Origin: Rachicladosporium sp. CCFEE 5018
Taxonomy: Eukaryota > Ascomycota > Dothideomycetes > Cladosporiales > Cladosporiaceae
DNA length: 64,000 bases
Direction: 5' to 3'
Assembly (NCBI GenBank): GCA_002077045.2
Contig: KZ111140.1
Span: 1,059,454 to 1,123,453, forward strand
The notes below the pieces were generated by a model. It did no database searches. It was given only the letters and a program-made list of their open reading frames with translations, and was not told where the DNA came from. This document shows, in pieces, positions 9,700 to 20,488 of the stretch. A program made the position numbers and the translations under genes. Each line of letters begins with the position of its first letter. The stretch's first letter is position 1.

Positions 9700-12600
9700 A
9701 TGCCTGTCGTACCGCCAGAAAAGCTGGTCCAACTCCAGCAGCAGGGCCAGAATGTCCGCAACGTGAGTGTCGTCTCGTCTCGCCACTTCGATATAATACC
9801 ACGCTGATCACTCACAGCGTCCTAGATCTGCATACTCGCACACGTCGACCACGGCAAGACCTCCCTGACAGACGCACTGATCGCCACCAATGGCATAATC
9901 TCGCCCAAACTCGCAGGCAAAATCCGCTATCTGGACTCTAGACCTGATGAGCAACTCCGAGGAATCACTATGGAGAGCTCAGCGATCTCGCTGTTCTTCT
10001 CGTTGTTACGGAGGGAGTCGCCAACCGCTGAGCCGCAGTCGAAGGAGTACCTCATCAACTTGATCGATTCGCCTGGTCATATCGACTTCTCGTCTGAGGT
10101 CTCCACGGCTTCGAGGTTGTGCGATGGAGCTGTGGTGCTGGTCGATGCCGTTGAAGGTGTCTGCAGTCAGACTGTCACTGTGCTCCGACATACCTATGTT
10201 GAGAAGCTGAAGCCTCTACTCGTGATCAACAAGATGGACCGCTTGATCACGGAGCTGAAGCTGAGCCCGTCAGAAGCGTATACGCATTTGTCGAAGCTGC
10301 TAGAGCAAGTCAACGCTGTGATGGGTTCGTTTGCGCTCGGCGAACGGATGGAGGATGATCTGCGGTGGCGAGAGCGGATCGACGAGAAGTTGCAATCGAA
10401 GGCTGCAGAAGCAGGATCAAATGCCTCATCGGACCGGAAAGGCAGTATAGCGTCCGACGAAAACGGAGTGCTTACAGACGACACACCAGCACAGTACGAG
10501 GAGAAGGAGGACAAAGACATCTACTTCGAACCTGAGCGAAATAATGTCATCTTCTCCTCCGCAATCGACGGATGGGCTTTCACGCCTGGCCAATTCGCTG
10601 GCATATACGCGAAGAAGCTTGGCATGAAGCGAGAGGTACTCGAGAAGTTTCTATGGGGAGACTACTACCTCGATCCTAAGACCAAGCGTGTGCTCAGCTC
10701 GAAGCACCTTAAAGGACGACACCTCAAGCCCATGTTTGTACAGCTCGTACTTGAAAATGTATGGGCCGTGTACGAGGCGACGACTGGAGGATCGAACGGC
10801 AAGGGCGATCCGACGATGCTAGAGAAGATCACGAAAAGTCTGAACATCAGCATTCCGCCTCATGTACTGCGATCGCGAGATCCGAAGGCACTTCTCAGTG
10901 CTGTGTTTGCTGCATGGCTACCTCTAAGCACGGCCTTACTGGTATCAGTCGTGGAGCATCTCCCCTCACCGCACACTGCGCAGGCATCACGAATGCCAGC
11001 TCTGCTCAAGGAGTCGCCTGGTCACGAACACATCGACGCGCAAGTGCGAGAAGCGATGATCGCTTCCAATGCAGCGAAGGAAGCACCAGTGGTAGCTTAC
11101 GTTAGTAAAATGGTCTCGATACCCGAGTCTGAGCTACCGGCAAACAAACGGCGCGGCGGTGCCCTGACCGCCGAGGAAGCTCGAGAGCTCGGTCGTAAGA
11201 AGAGAGCAGAAATCGCTCGTGCTCAAGCATCAGCCAGCACTAATGGCGATGCAGGCATGGAAAGTGTCACTGATGCGCTAAGTACGACGGCTATAAGCGA
11301 CGAGCAAGACGTCCCCATCAGCGAATCTGCAGAAGAGCCATCTGATCCCGAACACCTCATTGGATTCGCCAGACTCTTCTCTGGCACCTTATCAGTTGGC
11401 CAAGAGATCTACGTCCTTCCACCAAAGTTCTCTCCAGCGCAACAGCATCCTCATCCACCACCGCACAGAGTTACCATCACAGCCTTGTACCTGCTGATGG
11501 GCCGCTCGCTCGAGTCGCTCACCTCGGTGCCAGCTGGCAATATTGTGGGCATAGCTGGACTTGAAGGTGCAATACTCAAGTCAGGGACACTGTGCTCACA
11601 AGTCCAAGGCGCACCGAATCTGAGCTCGACCACGGCCATCTCGACAAACGCGCCTATTGTGCGAGTAGCACTTGAGCCCACCAACCCAGGCGATCTGGAC
11701 AAGATGGTGCGCGGGCTAAGGTTGCTCGAGCAAGCTGATCCAGCCGTTGTCTACGAGCAGCTCGAGTCCGGCGAGCACGTGATACTCACAGCAGGTGAGC
11801 TGCATCTGGAGCGATGTTTGAAAGATCTGCGAGAGCGTTTCGCACGATGTGACATCCAGGCTGGAGAGGCGATCGTGCCCTATCGTGAGAGCATTGTGAG
11901 TGCTGAGGAAATGCGAGAGCCGCATGATCATGCCTTGGGAAGGGGAACAGCGGAGATCAGTATGGTCGGTGGCGGGCTGAAAGTCAAGTTGAGAGTTCTG
12001 CCGTTGCCTGCGAAGGTGATAGAGTACCTGGTGAAGTACCAGGGATGTGTGAAACGAGTGTGGGCCGAGAGGATGGCCAAAGAAAGGGAGAGGAGAGACA
12101 AGGGTGGACAATCGAATGCCTCGAGTGAGAGCAACGGCAATACCGCCGATCACGATGTTGAAGTTTCCACGCACGGCGACGACGATGAAGCGGGCACGAA
12201 TTCCGACAGAGACGTGAAACATGCCGCGGACGACAGCATCGAGGGCGGCCAGACGATGAGTGTTGATGATTTTAAGAACGGCCTCTTGGAAGCATTTGAG
12301 GAAGAGAAGGCAGACAAAGCCTTGTGGAAGGGTGTCATCAGCAAGATCACCGCCTTTGGCCCGAGACAGGTTGGGCCCAACCTGCTCATCGACGAGACCG
12401 AGGATCGAGTCTGCGACAGATTGTGAGTTGATCACGCAGACAAACTTTACCTTGATCACCCTGCTGACATATCCCCACAGCTTCCACGACCAAAACAACG
12501 ACGCAACCAACAGCACCTCCCCCCTCCACCCCCTCCTCTCGAAACTAACCCACGCCTTCCAACTCTTCACATCCTCCGGCCCCCTCTGCGCCGAGCCAAC

Positions 12601-13165
12601 ACAAGGCATAGCCGTCCTCCTCGAATCCATCACCACCGACCAAGCCATCCTCTCCTCCCACAGCGCCGGCGCCCAAACCGGCGAGATCCTCCGCTCAACC
12701 CGCACAGCCCTCAAATTCGCTTTCCTAGACTGGAGTCCCAGAATTCTACTAGCGATGTACGCCTGCGAAATCCAAGCCTCCGCCGAAGTCCTCGGCCGCG
12801 TCTACAGCGTCATAACCCGCCGCCGCGGCTGCATAATTTCCGAGTCCCTGCTTGAGCCTTCCCCGAATTTCACCATCCTGGCCCTCCTGCCCGTGGCCGA
12901 GAGCTTCGGTTTCGCAGACGAGATCCGGAAGCGGAGTGCCGGTGCCGCGAGTCCGCAGCTGGTCTTCGCGGGGTTCGAGGCGTTGGAGGAAGATCCATTT
13001 TGGGTTCCACGGACTGAGGAGGAGCTGGAGGATTTTGGGAGTTTGGGGGATAAGGAGAATGTGGCGAAGCGGTATGTGGATTCTGTGAGGGAGAGGAAGG
13101 GGTTGGTTGTGCAGGGGAAGAGGGTCGTGGGGGATGCGGAGAAGCAGAGTACGTTGAAGAGGTAG
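9700..13165 (+). CDS. EFL1: Efl1/Ria1-type ribosome-assembly GTPase (copy 1)
   Basis: EF-2-like cytoplasmic GTPase that works with Sdo1 (SBDS) to release Tif6 (eIF6) from pre-60S subunits. Exons 9700-9762, 9826-12422 and 12481-13165 give 1114 residues, close to the yeast protein. G-motifs: AHVDHGKT (26-33), DSPGH and NKMD. Later EF-G-like domains include GTLSVGQEIYVLPP and AGELHLERCLKDLRERF. Two acidic, low-complexity insertions (near 10400-10520 and 12100-12250) are typical of Efl1 rather than eEF2. Intron 1 (63 nt) lies just before the P-loop; intron 2 is 58 nt. ATG 9700 is the first start giving an in-frame junction. Confidence 0.92.
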
Positions 13166-13203
13166 AGTCCGCTGGCCTGGTGGGATCATACGAGACCGTA
13201 GTG

Positions 13204-14427
13204 TTAGGGCCGCGTGTCTGATGGACCGAGCAAAGGTTCTGCTTCCGCCATGATCGTGACACTTTCAGCGCTTGCTGCGCACCTCACCCAATCTTCCTTG
13301 CTCGAAGTCTCCCTCCCTACCCAGCCTCCCATCCATGGCCCTCGCTCATCCCATATCACCCTCTGCATCCTCGCCTTCCGCCCCTGATTCCCGTCCCCAA
13401 CCCGATCGGTAGCATGAAACACCGCCACCGTCTCGCCTCCCTCCTGCAGAAACATGCCATGACCCGGCCCATACGGCCCGGCGCCATCCACATTACTTTG
13501 CAGCAGAGGCTTCCTCGATTTCCGCCATGAAGTAACAGACATTGGATTGCCACCAACGTACTGCAGCGTGGCCATCTTGTAATGCGGCGTCCAAGACGCG
13601 GAGCACGAGTACAGCAGCCCCTGCCACTCTGGCTCATCCGCTGAGTTCAGACGCGGCGAGACGATCCATTGCGGACCTTCTTGGATGGTCACCTCGCCTG
13701 TCTTCTCCCAGGGCTCAGTCGGGAATGAGATCTGAGCTGCTATAGCACCAGCTACGGCGGTCGTCGGAGAAGAGAGCGGGAGAAGGTACAGCGCCTGCAT
13801 TTTCTCGTCGTCTGGAGGACTGCCAATGGGCCAGCCAGAGTAGGCTAAGTATAACTGCCCGTTCAGCGTGAACACCGTGCCATCAATAGCCCACTGACTC
13901 TGGTCCATGCCCTTCACCGGGCCCACGAAAGTCCAGTCTTCGGGCCCATAACCTCGTGGTGAGCCCGAGGACAGCGGTCCGCGAAGCACGTACAAACGAT
14001 GGGACTTGTTGCCTAGGGCTGGGTCGGCGGCAGCGAAGTAGATCCACCATCGACCCTCTAGATCATGAAGTTCCGGAGCCCAGAGACGTTCGCTCCAAGG
14101 CGTTTCTGGCTGGGGGATGAACAGCGGGCCTTTGCTCACGAGAGCGGAGTCTGAGTCTTTGAGAAAGGAGAAGATTGAGGTTGCTTCCCAAAGCGGGATG
14201 CGGGTGTTGGCTGTGAAGGTCAGGTAGATCTTTCCTTGAGCGAAGACGATGAAGGGGTCGGGGGTGTTTTGGGAGGTCAGGGTGAGGCAGGTGTTGTCGT
14301 AGGTCGGGCGGAGGACCATAGCAGTGTCGCTAGATTCGGTGGTCTCGCGAGTTGGCAGGAGGTTGATTAGTAGGTAGATGCTCGAAAGGGCGAGTAGAGT
14401 AAGAAACAGCCGGCGGAGAGGACGCAT
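13204..14427 (-). CDS. Membrane-anchored GH43-type glycoside hydrolase (copy 1)
   Basis: Five-bladed propeller glycosidase of the GH43 (clan F) type, probably acting on arabinose- or xylose-containing polysaccharide; exact substrate unknown. Single exon, 407 residues, ATG at 14427. Residues 7-25 form a hydrophobic signal anchor after a basic start, so the enzyme is likely luminal, cell-surface or secreted. Expected catalytic residues are visible: D57 in PDPFIVF, D182 in AIDGTVF and E250 in QEGPQW; WAPELHD at 116-122 is a family landmark. It is convergent with EFL1, only 38 bp apart. Copy 2 ends nine residues earlier and is quite diverged in the middle. Confidence 0.75.
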   Translation of the reverse strand: MRPLRRLFLTLLALSSIYLLINLLPTRETTESSDTAMVLRPTYDNTCLTLTSQNTPDPFIVFAQGKIYLTFTANTRIPLWEATSIFSFLKDSDSALVSKGPLFIPQPETPWSERLWAPELHDLEGRWWIYFAAADPALGNKSHRLYVLRGPLSSGSPRGYGPEDWTFVGPVKGMDQSQWAIDGTVFTLNGQLYLAYSGWPIGSPPDDEKMQALYLLPLSSPTTAVAGAIAAQISFPTEPWEKTGEVTIQEGPQWIVSPRLNSADEPEWQGLLYSCSASWTPHYKMATLQYVGGNPMSVTSWRKSRKPLLQSNVDGAGPYGPGHGMFLQEGGETVAVFHATDRVGDGNQGRKARMQRVIWDERGPWMGGWVGRETSSKEDWVRCAASAESVTIMAEAEPLLGPSDTRP

Positions 14428-14718
14428 GCAATGAGAATGATGCTGTCTTATGCTAGGAACTCAGATGCGATGGAGATAGATATCCTTGCTCTCGCTCATG
14501 GAGGACATAGTAGTCGCAAAGGACTGCACTAGGCGAAACGACCACAGCACTGCATGTTTGGTGACTCTATGTCGCTTACCGCACTGGAACAGACTGCGCT
14601 CTGCGACTATTTGGATGGGTGTATGGACGCAGAAGCAAGAGCACTGCAGCAGCTAAGTGCTAATAGGACTGTTTACGCTTCTACATGTACAGGGCAGCAT
14701 TCTGCTCCTCACAATCGA

Positions 14719-16274
14719 CTACCTCTTCCAAGTCACACTCCCATCCCCACCCTCCGTCGTCTTCCTCGCCAAGATCTCCTCAATCTTCTCCCTAGTCCCC
14801 TGCTTCCCTCCGTTTCCTTCCTCGAAGTGCGATACAACCGCGTCTTTCGTAAGCCCACCCTTCTTCGAAACGTAGGCCTCCACTTCTCCCTCTCTCGGCA
14901 ATCCCAACCAAGCATGCGGATAATCAAGGTAATCCCCCGTACCCATCAGCTGTAGCCCCGGCGTCCCATCAAAGAACCCATCAACATCCTGCTCCGAGAC
15001 CTCAGCACTCGACGCCGGACTCCACTTCGGCGTCGTCTTCGGTTTCCGAATAAGCAGCGAAGACACACCCTCGACGAAATCCGCGTGCTCCATGAACCTA
15101 CTAGCGATCAAATGCTCCCTCCGAAACGTCTCCGCAATACTCCACTTTCCCCCCTCCCTCAACTGCCTCAAAGTAACCCTCGCACTCGTCGGACTGCGCT
15201 GCAGAATCGTCTCCCGCGTCCTCTTAGCCCAGCTCCGGATCTCCTCGATATCACTCTGAGTCTGCTCGAGGCCTTCGAGCGCGGTGATGATGTCGTCGAA
15301 GTTGTTGGCGGGTTGGAAGACGTAGTCTACCGCGGCGCGGATCTGGCCGCCGACGGGGGCGGCTATGGGTTGGTCGTGAGGGAGGCCAGTGGCGAATTCT
15401 TCGATGGTGGAGTTTATTATTTGGAGGCGGGATTGGAGGGTTGAGGAGTCTTTGAATTGGAGTTCGGAGAGGCGGGATTCGAGGGAGGGGAGGGAGGTGG
15501 AGTGGAGGTAGTGGGTTGCTATGCCGGCGTAGCTTTGTATCATGTTAGCGTTGTGTGTAGCTGTAGCTAAGAGTTGAAGGAAAATACCCACAAGACATTC
15601 ACGCCCTTCAGCTGCTCGCTAGTTAGGGCGAGGTACATGCCCAGCTCGCCGTCCATCCTAGGCAGGAAGAAGCTTGCTCCAACATCCGGGAAGAATCCAA
15701 TAGTCGTCTCAGGCATAGCAAAGACAGTATTCTCCGTTGCAATCCTAAACGGCGCATGCACAGACAACCCCACTCCACCACCCATAGTAATCCCATCAAT
15801 GAACGCGACATAAGGCTTCGAATACGTAGCAATCTGGTGATCAAGCTGGTATTCCAACCCAAAGTAATCCTTGCTTGCCTGTTGCCCTTCAGTCCCCTTC
15901 TGGTTGTCTTGCGCCAACGCCGTGACATCTCCACCAGCGCAGAAAGCGCGGCCTTCACCCTTGATCACCACGACGTTCGCGAGCTGGGACTTCTCCCATT
16001 CTTGCAGTCGGGGGATGATTTTCCGGGCCATGCTGCCATTGAGGGAGTTGAGCTTCTTGGGCCGGTTGAGGGTGATGGTGCGGACGCCGTATTGGCTGTT
16101 GAAGAGGACGTTATTTGGTTCGTCGCCGGGAAGTTCGCGGATCTGGGGGTTGGAAGAGGAGAGCTGGCTTGGGGGTCAGTCAGCTGCTGCTTGTGCTCAT
16201 GTCGAGGTCTTGCATACACTTCGGGAGGCACTACCAGCCATGGCCGGGTTGAGGATCTTTGCGCGCAGAGGCAT
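14719..16274 (-). CDS. EHD3: 3-hydroxyisobutyryl-CoA hydrolase-like, mitochondrial (copy 1)
   Basis: Crotonase-fold hydrolase of valine catabolism, releasing 3-hydroxyisobutyrate from its CoA ester in mitochondria; the yeast relative is Ehd3. Exons 16274-16218, 16163-15592 and 15532-14719 give 480 residues. The short first exon encodes a basic, Ser-rich leader consistent with mitochondrial import. Key segments: GRAFCAGGDVTAL (oxyanion loop), GGGVGLSVHAPFRIATE and PETTIGFFPDVGASFFLPR, which define the HIBCH branch rather than ordinary enoyl-CoA hydratase. Intron 1 uses GTATGC; intron 2 (59 nt) restores VFYAGIATHY. It diverges from TUF1. Confidence 0.85.
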
Positions 16275-16750
16275 GCTGGCGGGGCGCGTGGCTAGCCTTC
16301 TGCACACACTTTGCACGAGCATTGGGAAGGTCTTGTTACTGCGGCGACTTTCTCGACTCTACCTGCACGATAAGAGGCTAATGTGCCGTAGTCATTGGGA
16401 TGAGCTCAGGAACCTCGGCTAGTGCGGGAGTTTTCCCCGAGCGATCGGATGGAGTTTGGGGGAGTGGAATGGAGATGATACTGCCTCGTAAGCTTCGTTG
16501 GGAACGATTCGGCAGCAATGTTCGAGCAGATAGCCGATGATATGGCTTCCCGGTGCTGGGAAGTAGCTCTGGGTCCCACGAACCTCATCTCGTCGAATTG
16601 CCTAATGGGGATGCAGGCACGTGACCAGCTATAAACCCCAAAAAAGTCACGCTACATCACCACTCCCGACTCGCCCGCGTAGTGAACTAAGCAGTCCATC
16701 TCCCATCTCTCTTCTCATTGCGTCGGCGTTCCGGGTCTACCACAGCAATA
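16275..16750. promoter_or_regulatory. Shared EHD3-TUF1 promoter region (copy 1)
   Basis: The 476 bp between two divergent genes for mitochondrial proteins. CACGTGAC at 16618-16625 is an E-box/CDE1-type site (bound by Cbf1-like bHLH factors in fungi), followed by a TATAAA at about 16631. The CACGTG core is kept in copy 2 at 33575-33580 although neighbouring bases have changed. The role is inferred. Confidence 0.45.
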
Positions 16751-18070
16751 ATGTCCTTCGCTAAGACCTTCCTCCGCACGTCGCGGTCATTATGCATCCA
16801 CACCGGTAATCCTGTGCAACGAGCCCTCAGCGCAAGGGGGCAAGCGCAATTCATCAACGCAAGCAGAGCCTACGCCACAATCTTCGAGCGCTCCAAACCC
16901 CACGTTAATATCGGCACAATCGGCCATGTAGACCACGGCAAAACAACCCTCACAGCCGCCATCACCAAGCGCCAAGCCGAGAAGGGCTTCGCCGCCTACC
17001 TCGAATATGGCGCCATTGACAAAGCGCCTGAGGAAAGGAAGCGAGGTATCACGATCAGCACGGCGCATATTGAGTACTCGACTGAGGCACGGCATTATGC
17101 GCACGTCGATTGTCCCGGGCATGCGGATTACATCAAGAACATGATCACGGGCGCTGCGTCCATGGACGGCGCGATTATTGTCGTCGCGGCGAGCGATGGG
17201 CAGATGCCGCAGACGAGGGAGCATTTGCTGCTAGCGAGGCAGGTGGGCGTGCAGAGGATCGTCGTTTTCGTGAATAAAGTGGATGCGGTGGAGGATCCGG
17301 AGATGTTGGAGTTGGTGGAGATGGAGATGCGGGAGCTGCTTTCCTCTTATGGGTTTGAGGGAGACGACACACCGATTATCCTCGGCTCTGCGCTGTGTGC
17401 AATCGAGGGCAGGAGACCCGAGATCGGCACCGAGAAAATTGACGAGCTCCTCCAAGCAGTCGACACATGGATCCCAACCCCCGAGCGCGACGTCGCGAAG
17501 CCCTTCCTCATGTCAGTAGAAGACGTCTTCTCCATCCCCGGCCGCGGCACCGTAGCCTCCGGCCGTGTAGAGCGAGGCGTCCTGCGCAAGGACTCCGAGG
17601 TCGAGCTCGTGGGCAAGAACAAATCGCCCATCAAGACCAAGGTGACCGATATTGAGACCTTCAAAAAGTCCTGCGACGAGTCCCGCGCCGGCGACAACTC
17701 TGGTCTCCTCCTCCGCGGCGTGAAGCGCGATGATGTACAGCGTGGAATGGTGATCGTCGCCCCGAACACTACCAAAGCCCATCGAAAGTTCTTGACTTCG
17801 ATGTACGTCCTCACCAAGGAAGAGGGAGGCCGGCACACGGGATTCGCAAACAACTACAAGCCGCAAATGTTCATTCGAACTGCTGATGAGGCTGCGACAC
17901 TGACTTGGCCCGAGGGCGTGGAGGAGGGAAAGATGGTCATGCCGGGAGACAACGTTGAGATGGTGTGTGAGATCCACAAGCCGCTTGCTGTGGAGACTGG
18001 GCAGCGATTTAACGTGCGCGAGGGAGGACGCACAGTGGCGACGGGGCTGGTGACGAGGATTATCGAGTGA
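16751..18070 (+). CDS. TUF1: Mitochondrial elongation factor Tu (copy 1)
   Basis: GTPase delivering aminoacyl-tRNA to the mitochondrial ribosome. Single exon, 439 residues, ATG at 16751 (an in-frame non-ATG frame runs 11 codons upstream). Residues 1-45 are a basic, Ser/Arg-rich targeting peptide; the mature part begins ERSKPHVNIGTIGHVDHGKT with the P-loop at 58-65. DCPGH and NKVD motifs and the domain II/III sequences (GRGTVASGRVERG, PGDNVEM) are standard EF-Tu. The proteins of the two copies differ only in the leader, although the 3' half differs at many silent sites. Confidence 0.95.
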   Translation: MSFAKTFLRTSRSLCIHTGNPVQRALSARGQAQFINASRAYATIFERSKPHVNIGTIGHVDHGKTTLTAAITKRQAEKGFAAYLEYGAIDKAPEERKRGITISTAHIEYSTEARHYAHVDCPGHADYIKNMITGAASMDGAIIVVAASDGQMPQTREHLLLARQVGVQRIVVFVNKVDAVEDPEMLELVEMEMRELLSSYGFEGDDTPIILGSALCAIEGRRPEIGTEKIDELLQAVDTWIPTPERDVAKPFLMSVEDVFSIPGRGTVASGRVERGVLRKDSEVELVGKNKSPIKTKVTDIETFKKSCDESRAGDNSGLLLRGVKRDDVQRGMVIVAPNTTKAHRKFLTSMYVLTKEEGGRHTGFANNYKPQMFIRTADEAATLTWPEGVEEGKMVMPGDNVEMVCEIHKPLAVETGQRFNVREGGRTVATGLVTRIIE

Positions 18071-18361
18071 GCGGACTGTGCTGTTTGAGTTGGTGGTGGC
18101 GAGTCAGAGGAGCTGTGTACGATTGGAAGAGCTGGGTGACGCCAGGGATGTGCTCGGACATGTCGTCGGTCTCGAGGACGGAAGGGACGAGTGGGGATGT
18201 AAGATGCATTGAATCGAAGTGTACAAACACGGGCTTCCCCCTTCGAAGACATGGAAAGCTTCAGTGTACTTTAGCGATCGGACTTGGGAGGGCCAAGGTA
18301 GCTGCCTCGCGATGCTTGCTAGGGCGGCAATATGCGCTGTATAGAATCGACCAAATGCATC

Positions 18362-20388
18362 TCAGCTCTGCAACTCTGTCTCTCCATCCGCAGCATGCTC
18401 CTTGAATCTCTCCACAGCAGTCACACCTTTCTCCTTCGCTCCATCCCTCTCCTTCCTCAACCGTCCCAGCTCAAACAACACAACCGCAGCAGCAGTCTGC
18501 ACATTCAAACTCCTCGTAACTCCAACCTGCGGAATCTCCACAAGCACATCACAAACCGCCAGCACCTTAGCCAGGATCCCCTCCCTCTCACTTCCAACAA
18601 CCAGCACAATTTGACTCCCCTCCCCTTGACCATCCTTCCCATTCCCACCTAACAACGCCTCCCTCAACTCCCTCGATCCGACAACCAAACTCCGATCCGT
18701 CTGCTCGATCCCCACAACTCTCCAACCCTCCTCCCGTTTCTTCGCCTCCAACAACGCCGGCAGAGCCTCCACCCCACAAGGCAGTATAGCGAGGTGGTTA
18801 TGACTGCTCACGCTGACTGAGATGAAGGCTTTGTCCGCTACTACGCGCGGGTCGCGGACGTACATTGCTTCGGCGCCGAAGATCTCGGCGCAGCGCGAGA
18901 GGCCGCCGAGGTTTAGGGCGTTGTCGACGAGCGAGGAGATCAGGATTGTGCGATGGAGTGGAGTGGAGGGGAAAGAGGAGGCGGGGGTGGCGAAGTAGGC
19001 TGTGCCTTTTGTTTGGAGGGCTTTGGATTCGAGGTTTGTGAGTGGGGTGGGTGAGTGTTGGGAAATTGGTAGGTCAGGTTGAGCGAAAGAGTCTGGACCA
19101 GGAGGGCGTGCGATGGGTGGGCCGAGCGGCATGACGCAGGGCGGCCAGTCTTCTGCATGGAGCTTCGTGTCCGCTTCGTAGAGGCGAACGAAGTCATCTC
19201 TGCCGGCTAGAGGTGGCCGGGTGTCATCGAGCTGTGTCCAGAGGCCTTCTGTAAGGTTCGTCAAGGTGTGCTCTCTGATAGGATCAAGAGCACTCATGAT
19301 ACGCTCCGGTGGAGGGTCGCCAAAACGAGGCAGGGCGCGGATGTAATCCTCGAGTGTAGCGTACGCTGGATTCTGTGTGATACTTGTCCAGTTTCTGCGG
19401 CGACAGACGTCCATGAGCTGCGGGAACGACCACTGCGCTTCATGCCTGACCACTATCTTCGAGCTGGCGGCGTGGGAGACGAAAGTCATGGCTAAAGTCG
19501 AAGCTAGGTCTTCCGTGCTGTCCGGCGTTCCAGCGAGCATCACGCCAATCTTCATCAGGCTTGCCAGGAACTTCGGGTTCGAGTGATGATCTCTCGTAGC
19601 GAGTAGCTTGCGGCTGTGGCTTTGGAGCGAGGGGTGAGCGAGCTGCATTCTGGCGACCATCCACTCGATGATGTGCCGATACCGAGGCAGAGGCTCCAGT
19701 GCCAGGATATGGAGCAGGTCATTCACATTTCGTCCCAGCTGCTCAAGCGACTCGCTTGTGTGAGCGTGCTCGAGACAGACAAGCAGTACTTGCAGCTGCA
19801 GTGTAGTCTTCCAAGGACTGACTGACGGTGGTGGGTCCTTCTGTTGCTTCCACCGCGACAGTATAGCGTTGGCAATGCCCAGCGCAAGACCGTCGTACTG
19901 CGCGCCGAGCCGGCCGATAAGATCAAGATACGCAGCGAAGCCGTGTCCTTCCGGACAGCCATAGTAGATGGCAGTGTTGACTCTTCCAGGCGCAATGGAG
20001 TCGAGTATCGTCAGCATAGAATACTCCATGATGAGATCGACGTTGGGTTGGGGCGGACATTGCGAAATAGTGACGACAAAGTCTTGCATATTCAGTAAGC
20101 CGGCTGCATCGGGGACCGTCAGCAACGCTCTCCGTAGGCTGACAATAAGTGGCGCAAAGGCAAAGCTACGTCTGGTCGCCACCTGAGCCAATTGCGTAAG
20201 AGTGCTCTGGAGGAACTCAGCAATTTGGCGATCTCCACTTCTGCCACTGTCGACTGCTCTGCGGAGGACTTCAGGATGGAAGCACACCCTTGGAGATGTC
20301 AGCAGCAGCTGTCTGGGATATTCCAAGAAGGCGACATCAGTATACAGGTCCTGAAGCTGGGAGAGAAGCTCAGTACTGTCCCATTCGA
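18362..20388 (-). CDS. TRM3: Trm3/TARBP1-like tRNA 2'-O-methyltransferase, 5' truncated by gap (copy 1)
   Basis: C-terminal part of a SPOUT-family enzyme that methylates the 2'-O of G18 in tRNA. The stop is at 18362; the frame is open to the contig end, so the N-terminus is missing here. SpoU motifs: LNLGGLSRCAEIFGAEAMYV, VGSEREGILAKVLAVCD and IPQVGVTRSLNVQ, in order near the C-terminus, forming the knotted AdoMet site. The preceding helical-repeat region matches the complete gene at 35323-39214. A variable linker around 18990-19110 differs strongly between copies. It is convergent with TUF1. Confidence 0.85.
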
Positions 20389-20488
20389 NNNNNNNNNNNN
20401 NNNNNNNNNNNNNNNNNNNNNNNNNNNNNNNNNNNNNNNNNNNNNNNNNNNNNNNNNNNNNNNNNNNNNNNNNNNNNNNNNNNNNNNN
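20389..20488. other. Assembly gap 1 (100 N)
   Basis: Exactly 100 unknown bases, the usual placeholder for a gap of unknown size. The left flank ends inside TRM3 and the right flank begins inside an intron of the STE50-like gene, about 17 kb back in the gene order. Confidence 0.99.

Larger units (their letters stand above)
3551..20388. repeat. Segment A, first copy (end of contig 1)
   Basis: This 16,838 bp segment recurs in the same orientation at 20489-37337. It runs exactly to the last base before the 100-N gap. It carries part of the STE50-like gene, ADH, RRB1, EFL1, GH43, HIBCH, TUF1 and the 3' two thirds of TRM3. Similarity to the second copy is patchy, from near identity to more than 15% local difference, with several small indels. 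Confidence 0.95.

Noticed and set aside
12260..13165. Separate 301-codon gene at the end of EFL1
   Set aside because: From 12481 it is the third exon of EFL1; the 58-nt intron joins them in frame.
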